Assembly: GCA_900155495.1 (NCBI GenBank)
Contig: FTLJ01000501.1
Location: forward strand, 1 to 45,812
Direction of reading: 5' to 3'
Length of the DNA: 45,812 nucleotides
Source: Porogramme epimiltina
Taxonomy: Eukaryota; Basidiomycota; Agaricomycetes; Polyporales; Polyporaceae
Shown here: piece after piece, positions 1 through 10,232 of the stretch
Layout: each line of letters starts with the position of its first letter
Position numbering within the stretch: the stretch's first letter is position 1
Notes under the pieces: generated by a model
What the model saw: the letters and a program-made list of their open reading frames with translations, nothing else
Told to the model about the DNA's origin: nothing
Databases searched by the model: none
Program-made: the position numbers and the translations under genes

Positions 1-77
1 GGGCTTGGGGAAAAGCTCCAGAGCTTGGAGTGGGCTTGGTGGCGCATGCTTGGGCTTAGGACCGGCTTGGAGAAGTA
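1..77. repeat. GGGCTTG-rich repeat block, left
   Basis: The first bases are built from degenerate GGGCTTGG / GGCTTGGAG words, cut by the window edge. The same vocabulary reappears near 2.2-2.37 kb. Blocks of GGGCTTG-type subterminal repeats are, to my knowledge, common at the ends of GC-rich DNA transposons (hAT-like) in mushroom genomes, but no transposase is visible here, so the element type is an inference. Confidence 0.5.
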
Positions 78-119
78 GTAATGAGTTTATAAAACTATCT
101 ACGTACACTGTTGCTACAG

Positions 120-690
120 TATCTACATGACGTACAATACCCTACAATATGCGGTAACAAAGCTGAGTGGCGTCGATGGCGATGACGGCGCGGACGACGC
201 AGGCGACGTCGACGTCGACGAGAACATGGACAACTCGAGTGCATCTGGCGTGTCAGGGGTGTGGGGCGACGACACCCCTGACACGCCAGACAGTAGGGTG
301 GGGCGCTGGCATGCACAGGCACGAGGGGCGGTACGGGCTTTGGTGGGCATGTGCGTGGGGGGCTCCTGCATATTTGCCAGTGAAGGCGGGGGTGTGTCGG
401 AGACCAGGCCAGTTTGTTAGGGCGCATGGGGGAGGGCACAGGGGACGGGAGGACGTACGTGAGATTTGGCCCATGGCCCTTCAAGGAAGTCGCGGCGTAC
501 CTTCTGTTCGAGCTCTCTCACCACGCTGGGCTCGATGTTGAGCTGCCACTCGAGGTTCGAGAACATCTCCCACTCCATCGGGTTGATTTCCCGGAGAGCG
601 AGCGTGCCCTGGCCGACGATGGACGAGGACTTGCCGGAGTAGGTGTCGTCACAGATGACAAGCTTGAGGCGACCATGAAGGACCAAGCAG
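120..690 (-). pseudogene. Frameshifted remnant of a fungal cyclin gene
   Basis: On the minus strand, about 665-480 reads ICDDTYSGKSSSIVGQG followed by ALREINPMEWEMFSNLEWQL and then VRRDF. This matches the second half of the cyclin box as found in basidiomycete G1/Pcl-like cyclins (CDDTY, INxME, YLEWQLN). The frame must then shift near 480 to continue as a Pro-rich tail (TYVLPSPVPSP) and a Ser/Thr/Pro-rich end containing SPHTPDTPD. The N-terminal half of the cyclin box is missing; purine-rich low-complexity sequence lies upstream. The shift and missing half mark it as a broken or captured fragment rather than a working gene. Family assignment rests on motif memory, not a search. Confidence 0.6.
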
Positions 691-699
691 CGAGGGTTT

Positions 700-860
700 G
701 TTGGAGGTGGAGGGCGGCGAAAGTGAGAGAGGAGTGGAGGCGTTGGGCTGTGGGAAAGAGAGGGACCAGCGATGGCGGAGGGAGAGAGATGGAGGAGGGA
801 GAGAGATGGTGGAGGGACCAGAGACGGCGGAGGGCGGAAGGACGGACGGAAGGACAAGTT
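700..860. repeat. Purine-rich GGAGGGAGAGAGATGG-type tandem repeat
   Basis: A GA-rich stretch with imperfect repeats of GGAGGGAGAGAGATGG. It yields several long but meaningless open frames. It sits directly upstream (minus strand) of the cyclin remnant. Confidence 0.6.
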
Positions 861-1188
861 CGTAGGCGCCCGAAATCGCGCGTGCGCTGGCGGCGCTTGT
901 CCTGCCACGTCGCTTCGTCTCTACCACCACCACCTTCCCCTCCCGCCATCCCCACGCCCTTCAACTTTGCAGACCGCCTCCGTCTTCCGTCCGGACAAGC
1001 ATTCGCCTCAACACGCCGTGCAGGAGGGCCGGCAGGGGCGGGACAGAGGTATGTCTCTCTCCCTGGCTTGAGCGCCTTCGCTCTCTTCCTCCCCGGCCTC
1101 CTCTTTGTCCTCCGCCCAGTCCGCGTGGGCCCTCCCGTTCTCACATCCACACCTCCCAGCGGCACGAGCTATTCCCTGCGACATCGAC

Positions 1189-1365
1189 ATGTCTGTCGCC
1201 ACACCCCTCAAGGGTTCGCGCGCGCCCACCGCCTCAGCGGGGGCCTCTCCAAGCATCAACATCGCGGCGTTGCCCAGCCTCGCGCACTCCCTCTCCGCGT
1301 TCCCCACCATGACTGTCGTCACGAACGACATGGTCCACTACGGGAGGATACAAAACCTCAGCTAA
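1189..1365 (+). other. Exon-like open frame, unrecognised
   Basis: A short plus-strand frame begins ATGTCTGTCGCC after a CT-rich leader and encodes about 58 residues rich in Ala, Ser and Pro. It stops just before a good splice donor (CAAGGTACGC), so it might be a decayed first exon. The rest of 930-2190 contains further CT-rich stretches and short open pieces (for example around 1500-1730) that I could not join into a convincing gene. I recognise no domain. Confidence 0.2.
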
Positions 1366-2192
1366 GCCAAGGTACGCGCACCTCCCCTATTCCCCTACTC
1401 CCCACACCCTCCTCGCCATCCTGCGCGTGCGCGGCGAGTGCGGCGGGCACGGGCGTGGCACTATCCCACAAGCTCACCCGCGGGCACTGAATAGGACCTT
1501 GGCCATGACCGTGGCCACGACGTCCGCGATAGGGACAGCGACGTCATCATGGGCGGCGCACCCCGACTCCGCCGCCTCTGGGACTGTGAGTTGCGCGTGT
1601 ACAGAGGCTGGGAGCGCGCCTTTCTGCGCAGTGTGTTCAGGGGAGGAGGAGCGCGAGGTGCTGGACGTCGATCCTGGTTTAAGTGGAGCTACAGGTACGT
1701 CTACCTTCATTGTCTATGCTATCTATGCTGTCTGCTGAACTCCGAGGGCCCTCGTCGTACCCCGCGTTCTCGCTAGCCGACCCGCCCCATACGTGCCCTG
1801 ATGCCTATCGTCAAGACGAGGTCCGACGATTGCAGCCCGCCCCCTCGATGGCAGGACTGTTGTGGTATGCCGGCACCACTCGACGTCATCACGGATCGCG
1901 CGCCTGGCTGCAACGCGAAGTACGTCGTCTCCGCCTGCCTCATTGTATTTGCTGATTCTCAACGCCCTTCGCCCCCTATCCCACCTACAACTCACCTTCG
2001 CCGGTGGGATCCTCTCACCTGTGGAGAGTGTTGCAGGGAGAGATCTCGCCGTCTGCGCGATTGAAGTAGCCATCTATAGGCAGTTTCCCTCGATAGTTGT
2101 TACTGTTCATGTTACTACATTATGTATCTATACGTATTCGTCAATGCAATCAATTTCGCGCCCCCCATACAGTGTGATGTGTGTGCTTATGG

Positions 2193-2370
2193 AGAGGCTT
2201 ATTATGGGCTTGGATGGGCTTGTCTAAGCCCGCCCTGGCTTGCCCAAGCCCGGGCGGGCTTGCCCAGTCACCCCCACCCGACTTGGTAAGCCCCAGGGCT
2301 TATTTGGGCTTATGGGCTTGGAGGGCTTACAGGGCTTGCACAAGCCCCATAAGCCCTCCCCAAGCCGCGT
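2193..2370. repeat. GGGCTTG-rich repeat block, right
   Basis: Dense repeats of GGGCTTG, GGGCTTAT and the inverse AAGCCC, able to fold into hairpins (GGGCTTGCACAAGCCC is an inverted pair). It shares its vocabulary with the block at the left edge, so the two may be the ends of one element spanning about 2.3 kb. The F-box gene begins directly to the right. Confidence 0.6.
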
Positions 2371-2450
2371 GACACTTTGCTGATGGAAGCCATCTAATCT
2401 GACGCAGACTATGCACTCAGATAGATACCAATTCTGGCTTTGGGGCTCAG

Positions 2451-3988
2451 GCTGAAATACGTGAGACTCGAGGGATCCTCTTCGACGTTCCTCCGGAAAT
2501 CGTGCAAGAGATCCTCGTCTACCTCCTCCCCAGATCAGTTCTTCCCTTTGCTCTTACGTGCAAATGCAACTATCGAATTGCCCTGCCCATTATGTACCGT
2601 CAGATTACTCTCACCGGGAACACCTTACCCTCGTTTCACGCTATTCAAGTTGTCACGGGCAGTCCATCCCTCATCTGGGTCCGGGACATCAAGCTCTCAA
2701 GTCCTGCTTGTTCTTCGGCCGCTCTACGCTCCCTGTTACCTACCCTCACTGCGTTGCCTTCGCTCCAATCTATCGATGCTGGAGATTTCAGCCCCATGGG
2801 CATCGCAGGATGGAGTGCCCTTCAAGATAAATTCCAACGTCTTCCACAAACGATGGAACTTTTTGTGATGAGAGTATGCACCCGGGAGCACGATGCCCTT
2901 ACTTGGAATGAAAACGTGCGTCGACCTAGTCGAAATCCATGTGTGAAATATTTCTTACCCGTGCGTTTTGTAGTACATCTATCCATCCTACCGTTGCCTA
3001 GGCCTCGACATTGGTATCTCCCCGCGTCTTCGCTCAGACCCCCCGTTTCCCTCTCAGGACCCCATCATCCCTTCGACTCTTGCTCGAAGCTTCCCAAATC
3101 TCACGCACCTTACGATTGCCTACCGCGTCGTCCCACACGGGATAGACTCATTCTTCCGCCAAAGCCGCTTCCCTTCTCTCCACACATTTACTCTATTCGC
3201 TCACACCTGGTTGTGTGAGGAACACGGAGGTCCATTCATGGAGTTCCTAGGCCGCCATGCGCGAAAGCTTTTGGAATTGAACGTCCCGAGAGACATTGGA
3301 CCGATCATCAGCCCAGAGTTGGAAAACTTTTCCGCCATACCATTCAGGCTAGAAAGACTCAATGTCACCCCGAGGCTATTTTTCCGCCTTGCTCAATGCC
3401 TCAAAGGATGCGAGGAGCTTTCAGTAGCAAAGATCAGTAATTGCTATCATCCACGCCAACACGCGTTGATTGGCCAAAGTCAGCCTGAGTTTGGTGACCA
3501 TCCGCCCCGCGATACACTCAAAGACTTTCCCTCCGTCCATACCCTCACTATGGGGATATGTATCAACGCCTACAGTATTGATAGGACAGGCCCTTCTCGG
3601 CGGCAGAAGATTACGGGTGCCAACAACGTACCACTCGAGTTCGAGCACCTTCCCAAGGCGTTTCCGAACTTACGGTCACTCTACATCAACGTTCGGAGAG
3701 GGGTTTGTGCTGGCTTCGTCTACCCTCGTGCGTATGACTGTAACTCACTACACTCCCTTCTAGAGTACGCGCGAGGACATTTGCTCCCTTATCCGGGATG
3801 CCGAATGTCACTTAGTCGCCTGTCGCAGCTTAGAGCTGACTGTCGTTGTTGCAAATGGCGGCTGTGCCGTATTTCGTCTCCCCGTCGAAGAGATGGATCG
3901 AGGGCTACGACGAGACCCTGAGCTATATTCTGTGGATAAGTTCGCTTTTGTGAGGGCTCGGGTTTTCAGCCAACTTTCTCGTTTTTAG
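2451..3988 (+). CDS. F-box protein with leucine-rich-type C-terminal region, 5' end not found
   Basis: Exons inferred: 2451-2915, 2974-3702, 3764-3988; both introns are phase 0 and 58-61 nt. The first exon opens with an F-box: VPPEIVQEILVYLLPRSVLP then CKCNYRIALPIMYRQITL, the usual layout of mushroom F-box proteins that recruit substrates to SCF ubiquitin ligases. Downstream are hydrophobic repeat-like strands (FPNLTHLTI, FPSVHTLTM, FPNLRSLYI) typical of the LRR-like half. The last exon carries LELTVVVANGGCAVFRLPV before the stop. No in-frame ATG exists between an upstream TGA at 2400 and the F-box, so the first exon is missing, displaced by the GGGCTTG repeat, or separated by an intron I cannot place. 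An alternative 3' splice from 3948 to about 4060 would extend the protein. Confidence 0.7.
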
Positions 3989-4758
3989 TGTCCGCAACAA
4001 TCGGAATATGGTGACAGGCGATTCTTTTCTAATGCCATTCCATGAATTCACATGTACGCAGATATTGACTGTATTGATGTTATTGGACAGCTCCCACCAG
4101 ACCCGTGATGGGGCCGACAAACAACTTCAAGTGCTCCAGGGATTGTCTGCCGCCGAAACGAGTCCCTTCGCCCTGTTTGAACTCTATGCACCAATTAGGA
4201 AGTCGGACAATTACGGGCACCTGCACTCTGCAGTGCACTGTACCCGGGAGAATGGCATCTTATCTCCGACATATACAATATAGGCGCAGACAGAACACGA
4301 TGATGGTAAGCTGCGAGATGCAGATCTCGAGAAAGAACAGTCGCAAGATCATCACGATATCGAGGCACTTCTAGGCCGAGATATCCAGTTAACGGCACCA
4401 CATGGGAACTTGTATTTATAAACAGTGAAGGCAGAGGCTTGTCCGAAGCCGCCTAACGGTGACCAATAACCGGATATAATGTGATACACTGTAGACTGGA
4501 ACCGCCTGCGGTAGGCGGCGCCCCAGACCACCTCGGGAGTCATGTTGTCACCTTTTAATCCTTTCGCGTCCTCGTATATAAACTGCAGTACATTCACTAG
4601 GATAAGGCCCGTTGCACCTCACGCCATTCGCACCTCACACACTTCCCACCGTGGGCCTCTAAGAAACCTCCCTCGAAGACAACGCGAAGACGACGACGCC
4701 AGGCCTCGACACGATAACGGAAAAATATACAATTTCTGAGCAGAGTGCCAGGCTTCAA
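3989..4758. other. Intergenic: no supported gene
   Basis: Between the F-box gene and the duplicated block. An open frame from 4008 to 4283 (reading LMLLDSSHQTRDG early on) could be an alternative last exon of the F-box gene but has no recognisable domain. Homology to the second copy of the segmental duplication begins near 4720. Confidence 0.4.
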
Positions 4759-6093
4759 ATGCTGCCAAATTGTGAACCCCGTATGCCAAGGGGCCAGAGG
4801 TAAGCCGCTCCATTGGTAATTGGTTGGATTGTTGCCAGAACAGTTCCATAGGACTAGCAACAACAGTGCCGCCTATAGCAGGATGAATGCAGAGGAGCCT
4901 ATGCTGCGGGACTCCCCACTCTACTTCCGATGGCCCAGAGTTCTTCTGACCAATTTTCACATCATGAGCACTCCAATTGTCGGGCTCCACTCCAGGACGC
5001 TTGAGGGTGAAAGTAAGTACTCGGATGTTCGAGTTGGCACGTCCCTAGTGTGATACATATATATAATATTAGCCTTCTCCTGAGGCCACTCAACTGACAC
5101 ATATCATCTGGTGCAGTGACTCAGCTACCAGGTAGTGGTCGTGAAATCTTGGCAAGCCATGGTGATCGCCCGGCACTACCTCGAGACAATTTACTGCGTA
5201 GCGTCCTATCCGCTTGCAGAAAGAACGTCCGTAATGGTACACTTTTTTATATCATGTCCATTGCCATAGACACATTGTCTTACACGGAAGCAAGTTGAGC
5301 TTTTTAATGCTTGTAAATTGCGAGATGCTGATAATTCAAGCTTATTTCCGTCAGAGGAAGATGGGGAAATACCTCGTCAACCATGGTTGTATGGAATATG
5401 AATTAGCGAGAAAAGCGGCTAAACACGCTGTCAATATCTGCATGGACTGGACGAGAGATACCGCCTGCGATATGGAGGGGGTCAAAACATTTATCAAGTA
5501 TGTCATCTCCGGGATGTTCATTGATACAGCGTTTACTAATCTCGAGTCTCATACTCTGCCTTTAGAACCCTCTGGCAAATCAGGTCATTTATTCGACGGG
5601 AGGGCTTCGTGAAACCCTGGAAATTAAGGTCCAGCGTGCTCTCGGGCATGCAAGCTCAGAGAAGTGAAAGGCTCAGCCATCTGGAAGCCAGGTTGGAGGA
5701 GTGCATTCGAGCGATGAAGGTACGTGTAAGCACTGAAAAGACAGAATGAGTCTGGTAAAACCTGGGCAGTCTGATAGGACATACCCCGTTGAACGCAGTG
5801 CCAGTACGACCCTCCGGAAGCAATATCTCGGCGTGGAAGAACGGCACCCAGACCTTCCCATATTTTGTCAAGCTGACCGGGGCGCACGTCAAGTCAACCC
5901 CGAGACATTGAGCCCCGGAACCTCACCTCCATGCGCAAATACCATCCCCATTACCGGTGCTGATCATCCGAATGCGGGCCGAGTGCCCCATCAGAGATAT
6001 GACTGCATTAGCCCAAGCCCCCCGCCCCCGCCCGCACACCTTTACGATATCGGTTCACCCAATGTGAACGATGCTTGTTCCGGGAGCTTTTGA
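4759..6093 (+). CDS. Unrecognised coiled-coil protein, copy A1 of a duplicated pair
   Basis: Exons 4759-4799, 4852-5012, 5117-5289, 5355-5497, 5566-5719, 5770-6093; total 996 nt, 331 residues. I recognise no named family. The model is supported by exact agreement of splice positions and phases with the paralogue at 7858-9126. Conserved pieces: start MLPNCEPRMPRGQR; DNLLRSVL and IDTLSY; a core MGKYL..H..EYELARKAAKHAVNICMDW; a Leu/Glu/Arg coiled-coil heptad run RLSHLEARLEECIRAMK; a Pro-rich tail ending SPNVNDACSGSF. Intron 3 begins with GC (GAA then GCAAGT) where the paralogue has GT. The last exon is about 38 codons longer than in A2. No signal peptide or membrane helix is evident. Probably a lineage-specific intracellular protein; function unknown. 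Confidence 0.65.
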
Positions 6094-6389
6094 GTATTAG
6101 AGGCTGTACTAGATTGAGACTGCCACAGTCAACCTTGATACGAAGCATACCTGATGTTGTTTCGGAGACATGTCAATCAAGCAGGACGACGCTCATGGTA
6201 TATAGCACAGATGGAATAAGAAGCCCTACGCTGGCAACTGTGTGATGTTACGCACGCACAGTCGTGGGTGAAGTTTCAGTGGGAGGGAAAATGAATTGAG
6301 GTCGAATTACGCTGCGGAGAAGAGACGTTTCCAATGCACGTGCGGGAGAGGGGCCCCGATGTCGCGAGAGGGCGAGAAGGGCAATAGGC
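6094..6389. other. Intergenic between A1 and the ERV1 pseudogene
   Basis: Shares homology with 9127-9365 of the right copy (for example GAGAAGGGCAAT near 6377 and 9338), then jumps straight into the ERV1 3' end near 6400, whereas the right copy has about 220 extra bases there. No gene seen. Confidence 0.5.
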
Positions 6390-7021
6390 CTACAGACTCT
6401 CGTCCGCCGGCCCATCCTTCCACCGCTCGTCCAGCCTCTCCACCGCACTGCACTCGAACGCCTCCTTCCCCAGCCGCTCGCTCACCTCGTTGTGCCGCTC
6501 GCACAACCACCGGCCGAGCGCCGCGCGCCCGCTCACATCCGGCGGGCGCGCCTGCATGTGCTCGCCGAGGTGCTGCGCGCACGCCGAGCACGGGTACGGC
6601 ACGGGCAGCGCGTGCAGCAGCGCAAGCATGCTGAGTTTGGATCGGCTTGTCGGGGAAGTACGCGGCGGTCTGGAACGTCCAGATCGCGCGCCCGAGCTGC
6701 TCGACGTCCGGCGGGCAGTTCGCCGGGCGCGCGGGCTCCGCGTCGTCCTGAGTTGCGCTCGCGGTCGCGACGGCAGGCGTGGAGGTGGAGACGGCGGGGG
6801 CGGTTGCGAAGCCGGCACCGAATGCATCATCGCGGCGGTCTTTTGCTGCCCCGAAGGCCCCGCGAGGCAGACTGGGAGGCGGCACCGGGCTTGGGCTTTT
6901 CGGTGTGGGGCTTCTAGTGTCGGAACACAGCGTAGATTTTGCTGGGCTTCCTATTGGACCCGAGAACTATACTAGACGGGAGAGGCGTCTTGGCCGTCGA
7001 GCTGGACGCGTTTTGCGACAT
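6390..7021 (-). pseudogene. ERV1/ALR sulfhydryl oxidase pseudogene
   Basis: A decayed duplicate of the intact gene at 9576-10232. The start MSQNASSST is kept, but the N-terminal CKIC shuttle pair reads SKIY, so both cysteines are lost, and the following Trp codon (RHW) is a TAG stop. Further on, the segment around TWTFLHTT has lost bases and the reading frame changes between AAYFPDKP and the later MLALLHALPVPYPCSAC. The catalytic CSAC and the HNEVSERLGK FAD-site segment can still be read, so decay is moderate and follows the duplication. No functional product is expected. Confidence 0.9.
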
Positions 7022-7283
7022 GGCGGCGGGGCTTCGGGAAAGGAGAGCGGGCAGTGGGAGAAGGGATGTCGGAGAGCGAGCTGCGGGACAGAGGACGAAC
7101 GCGCGGCGCTACTGCCGTAGCTGGTATTATTGATCGCTACTTACAGTATGAGACCTGTAAAAGCCGGGCCGGCCCGTAATTCCACCCTCAAGTGGCTCTT
7201 ACAAACAACGCCATCGGTACTGTCTGCTACGTTCTGCGTATACGCTCGTTTGTGACCGTATTACTTCTCTCTCGCACCTATAG
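7022..7283. other. Duplicated ERV1 upstream region ending at a deletion junction
   Basis: Closely matches 10233-10510 (shared GGCTGGTATT, GATCGCT, AAAGCCGG, CTTACAAAC, GTATACGCTCG, GCTTCTCTCT-like words) and then joins GH47 exon sequence near 7284. In the intact copy those two sequences are about 2.5 kb apart, so the left copy has suffered an internal deletion. Confidence 0.65.
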
Positions 7284-7540
7284 AAAGGGTCGCCCGCGAC
7301 CTCCTCTACGTAATGGACACGGGCGGCACCACGCCCTCGCACACCTTCGAGCACCCCTCGTGCTTCCTCCCGGGGCTCCTCACCTTCTCCGCCGCGGAAC
7401 GCGAACGCCACGTGTGGGCGGGGCGCAGGCTCGCGCAGACGTGCTGGCTCACATACGCGGACTCCGAGACGGATTTGGGCATGGACGAGATGAACTTCAC
7501 GCAGGGCGGATGGCGGGGGAAAGCGCAACGATTCCGGTGA
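7284..7540 (+). pseudogene. GH47 alpha-mannosidase fragment
   Basis: Encodes a piece of exon 7 of the intact gene at 11618-13993: RDLLYVMDTGGTTPSHTFEH, then SCFLPGLL, AAERERHVWAGRRLAQTCW and LTYAD. It ends in a stop after a frame change and has none of the other nine exons. It matches the intact paralogue closely apart from a seven-to-ten-residue deletion after SCFLPGLL. Clearly non-functional. Confidence 0.9.
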
Positions 7541-7857
7541 CCTACGCCGTGCCCCGCCGGGAGTAGAGTTCTCTTACATGCAGTCTACCCAGCAAAGGAA
7601 GGTGTGGACCAAGGCCGAGATATAGTGTTTACGTATTCAGCATGCTGCCTACATGCTCTCCGCAGTACAGCCTCGGCGGGAGTCATACTTGTATTCATAT
7701 ATATGATCAACTACGCGCATCCATTGGGATGGCACTCGTGCTTCACACCCTCCTCACCGTAGCCCTCTGGGAATTCTTCAACGCGACGAAGGCCATGTCC
7801 GGCCCCTGCACGCTAACGGGAAATTACACAAGTTCTGAGCAGAGTCCCAAGCTTCGA
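7541..7857. other. Intergenic upstream of A2
   Basis: No supported gene. An open frame in phase with A2 reaches back to ATGs at 7642, 7729 and 7795, so A2 could have a longer N-terminus here, but this extension has no counterpart upstream of A1; homology between the copies starts near 7805. Confidence 0.4.
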
Positions 7858-9126
7858 ATGCTGCCAGATTGTGAACCGCCTATGCCAAGGGGCCAGAGGT
7901 GGACCGCAACATTTAGAATTGGTTTAACTATCATTGAAACAGCTCCATAGGACTGGCAACAACAGCGCCACTTACACCAGTATGAACACAGTGAAACTTA
8001 TGCTGCCGGACCGGCCGCTCTATTCCCAATGGTCCAGAAACAACCTCTATGGGGCAATGCAAGGGTTTCCCCCGACTGATTTCCACATGGTGAGAACTAC
8101 CGTTGTGGGGCTTGGGAGGCTCCACGTCCACTCTGGGACGCCCGAAAGTGAATGTAAGTGCTCGGATGCCCGAACCCCCACTCCCCTGGTGTAAAGATTA
8201 GCCTTCTTCGGAGACTACTCAACTAATGTAAATCATCTCTTGTGGTGATACCACTGGCAGTACCAGGTAGAGGTCATGAGATTGTGTCAAGCCATGGTGA
8301 TCGCTTGCCACTTCGACGAGACAATTTATTGCGCAGCGTTCTGTTCGCTTGCAAAAGGAACGTCCAGGACAGCGGGCTTTCTACCATCGCGTCCGCCGCC
8401 ATCGATACTTTGTCTTACGCAGAGGTGGGTTGACTTGGTACGTGCTTGTGGGTTGCGAGGTGCTAATAGTTCTAGCTTGGTTCTATCAGAGCAAGATGGG
8501 GAAATACTTTCTAAACCATAAGTGTACGGAATACGAACTAGCGAGGAAAGCCGCTAAACACGCTGTCAATATCTGCATGGACTGGAGGAGAGATACTGAC
8601 GGCGGTAAGGACTTGGAAGGGGTCAATGCATTCCTCCGGTATGTCGCCTCTGGGGTGTTCATTGACGCGACGTTGACTGATCACAAGCCCCACATGCTGC
8701 CGTTAGAATCCTCCGACGCATCGGGATATTCATTTGTGGGCCGCAGGAAGGCTTCGTACAAACCTGGAATTCAGGGCCCGACGTGCCCCCGGTTACGCCA
8801 ACTCGAAGAAGGGAAAAGCTCAGTCGGTTGGAAGCGAGGTTGGAGGAGTGCATTCGAGCGATGAAGGTGCGTGCGAGCACTGGAAAGACAGAATGAGCCT
8901 GATAACACCTTGGCAGTCTACTAGTAGGACATACCCCGAAAGCCGTGCCAGCGGTCGAAGTGCAACCTTCCGGAGGGATCCAGGCTTGGAGGAACGGCAT
9001 CCAATTCCGAGCCGAGTGCCCCGTCAGAGATATGGCTGCATCAGCCCGAGCCCTCCACGCCAGCTCGCACACCTTTACAGTGTCGGTTCACCCAATGTGA
9101 ATGATGCCTGTTCTGGGAGCTTTTGA
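7858..9126 (+). CDS. Unrecognised coiled-coil protein, copy A2 of a duplicated pair
   Basis: Exons 7858-7898, 7951-8153, 8261-8424, 8490-8638, 8707-8866, 8917-9126; total 927 nt, 308 residues. Same six-exon layout and phases as A1 at 4759-6093. The start was chosen because MLPxCEPxMPRGQR is shared and is the only conserved ATG. Shared landmarks: DNLLRSVLFACKRNVQD, AIDTLSYAE, MGKYFLNHKCTEYELARKAA, a coiled coil KLSRLEARLEECIRAMK, and the end SPNVNDACSGSF. Intron 3 has a normal GT donor. Both copies keep open frames through six exons despite many substitutions and length differences, which argues for selection on the protein. Function and family unknown. Confidence 0.65.
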
Positions 9127-9575
9127 GTGGTAGAAGCTGTACTAGATTGCGAAGCATACCTGGTGTTGTTTCAGCGATATGTCAATCAAACAGGATAGCA
9201 TTTATAATGTATAGCACCAATGGAATGAGAAGTCCTACATCGTCAACTGCGCCGGCAACTGTGTGACATTGCAAGCACATCGGTTAATAGGTTTCTGTTG
9301 CGCATGCGGAACAGGCACACCGATATCGCGGCAGCGTGAGAAGGGCAATGCGCCTATAGTCTCCGAAGTCCTGACGATATGACTCTCGACTGAGGACTCG
9401 TCCCAGGCTGCCTGAAACACTTCTTGTCAGATCGCGCAGAGTGCACAGGAGGCATAGTGAATGCAGAGCAGGGGTATGTTCATTGACGGCCACCGTACAC
9501 CCAGCCTTCCACCCAAACCATCCACACCATCCCTACAAGACATGACACGCACCATACGCCCACCGCACCCCCACC
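9127..9575. other. Intergenic between A2 and ERV1
   Basis: Contains the 3' flank shared with copy 1 (to about 9365), followed by about 220 bases absent from copy 1. No gene seen. Confidence 0.5.
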
Positions 9576-10232
9576 TCAATCGCAGCTCCCATCCGCCGGC
9601 CCGTCCTTCCACCGCTCATCCAGCCTCTCCACCGCACATTCAAACACCTCCTTCCCGAGCCTCTCGTTCACCTCATTATGCCGCTCGCACAACCACCGGC
9701 TGAGCGCCGCACGCCCGCTGACGTCCGGCGGGCGCGCCTGCATGCGCTCGCCGAGGTGCTGCGCGCACGCCGAGCACGGGTACAGCACGGGCAGCGCGCG
9801 CAGCAGCGCGAGCATGTTTACGCGCTGGTTTTGGGTGGGTTTCTCGGGGAAGTAGGCGGCGGTCGTGTGCAGGAACGTCCAGGTTGCGCGCCCGAGCTGC
9901 TCGACGTCTGGCGGGCAGTTTGCCGGGCGCGCGGGCTCCGCGTCGTCCTGGGTTGCGCTCGCAGTGGGGGTGGGGGTGGGGGTGGAGGCAGAGACGGCGG
10001 GGGCGAAGCCGGACCCGGATGCGAACGCGGCCATCATCGCGGCGGTCTTTTGCTGCCCCGAAGAGCCTTGCGAGGTGGAGGCAGAGGTGGCAGCACCGGG
10101 CTTGGGCTTCTCGGTGCGGGGCTTCCAATGTCGGAACGCGGTGCAGATCTTGCAGGGCTTCCCGTCTGGCCCGAGGACCATACCGGGCGGGAGAGGCGGC
10201 TTGGGCGTCGAGCTGGACGCGTTTTGTGACAT
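9576..10232 (-). CDS. ERV1: FAD-linked sulfhydryl oxidase ERV1/ALR
   Basis: Intronless, 218 residues. Mitochondrial intermembrane-space flavoenzyme that reoxidises Mia40 and passes electrons to cytochrome c or oxygen in the disulfide relay. Visible: N-terminal shuttle CxxC (CKIC, residues 27-30) after GPDGKP; a flexible Ala/Thr/Pro linker; the helical Erv domain starting PPDVEQLGRATWTFLHTTAA; catalytic CSAC at 153-156; the structural pair C182/C199 with the family CX16C spacing; and the FAD-contacting CERHNEVNERLGK at 182-194. All key residues are present. The length suits fungal Erv1. A broken duplicate lies at 6390-7021, so this is the working copy. It is divergent to the GH47 gene across about 1.4 kb. 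Confidence 0.95.
   Translation of the reverse strand: MSQNASSSTPKPPLPPGMVLGPDGKPCKICTAFRHWKPRTEKPKPGAATSASTSQGSSGQQKTAAMMAAFASGSGFAPAVSASTPTPTPTASATQDDAEPARPANCPPDVEQLGRATWTFLHTTAAYFPEKPTQNQRVNMLALLRALPVLYPCSACAQHLGERMQARPPDVSGRAALSRWLCERHNEVNERLGKEVFECAVERLDERWKDGPADGSCD

Noticed and set aside
418..1490. A 358-codon plus-strand frame at the left end
   Set aside because: It runs antisense through the cyclin remnant and a purine-rich repeat; composition is Arg/Trp-rich nonsense.
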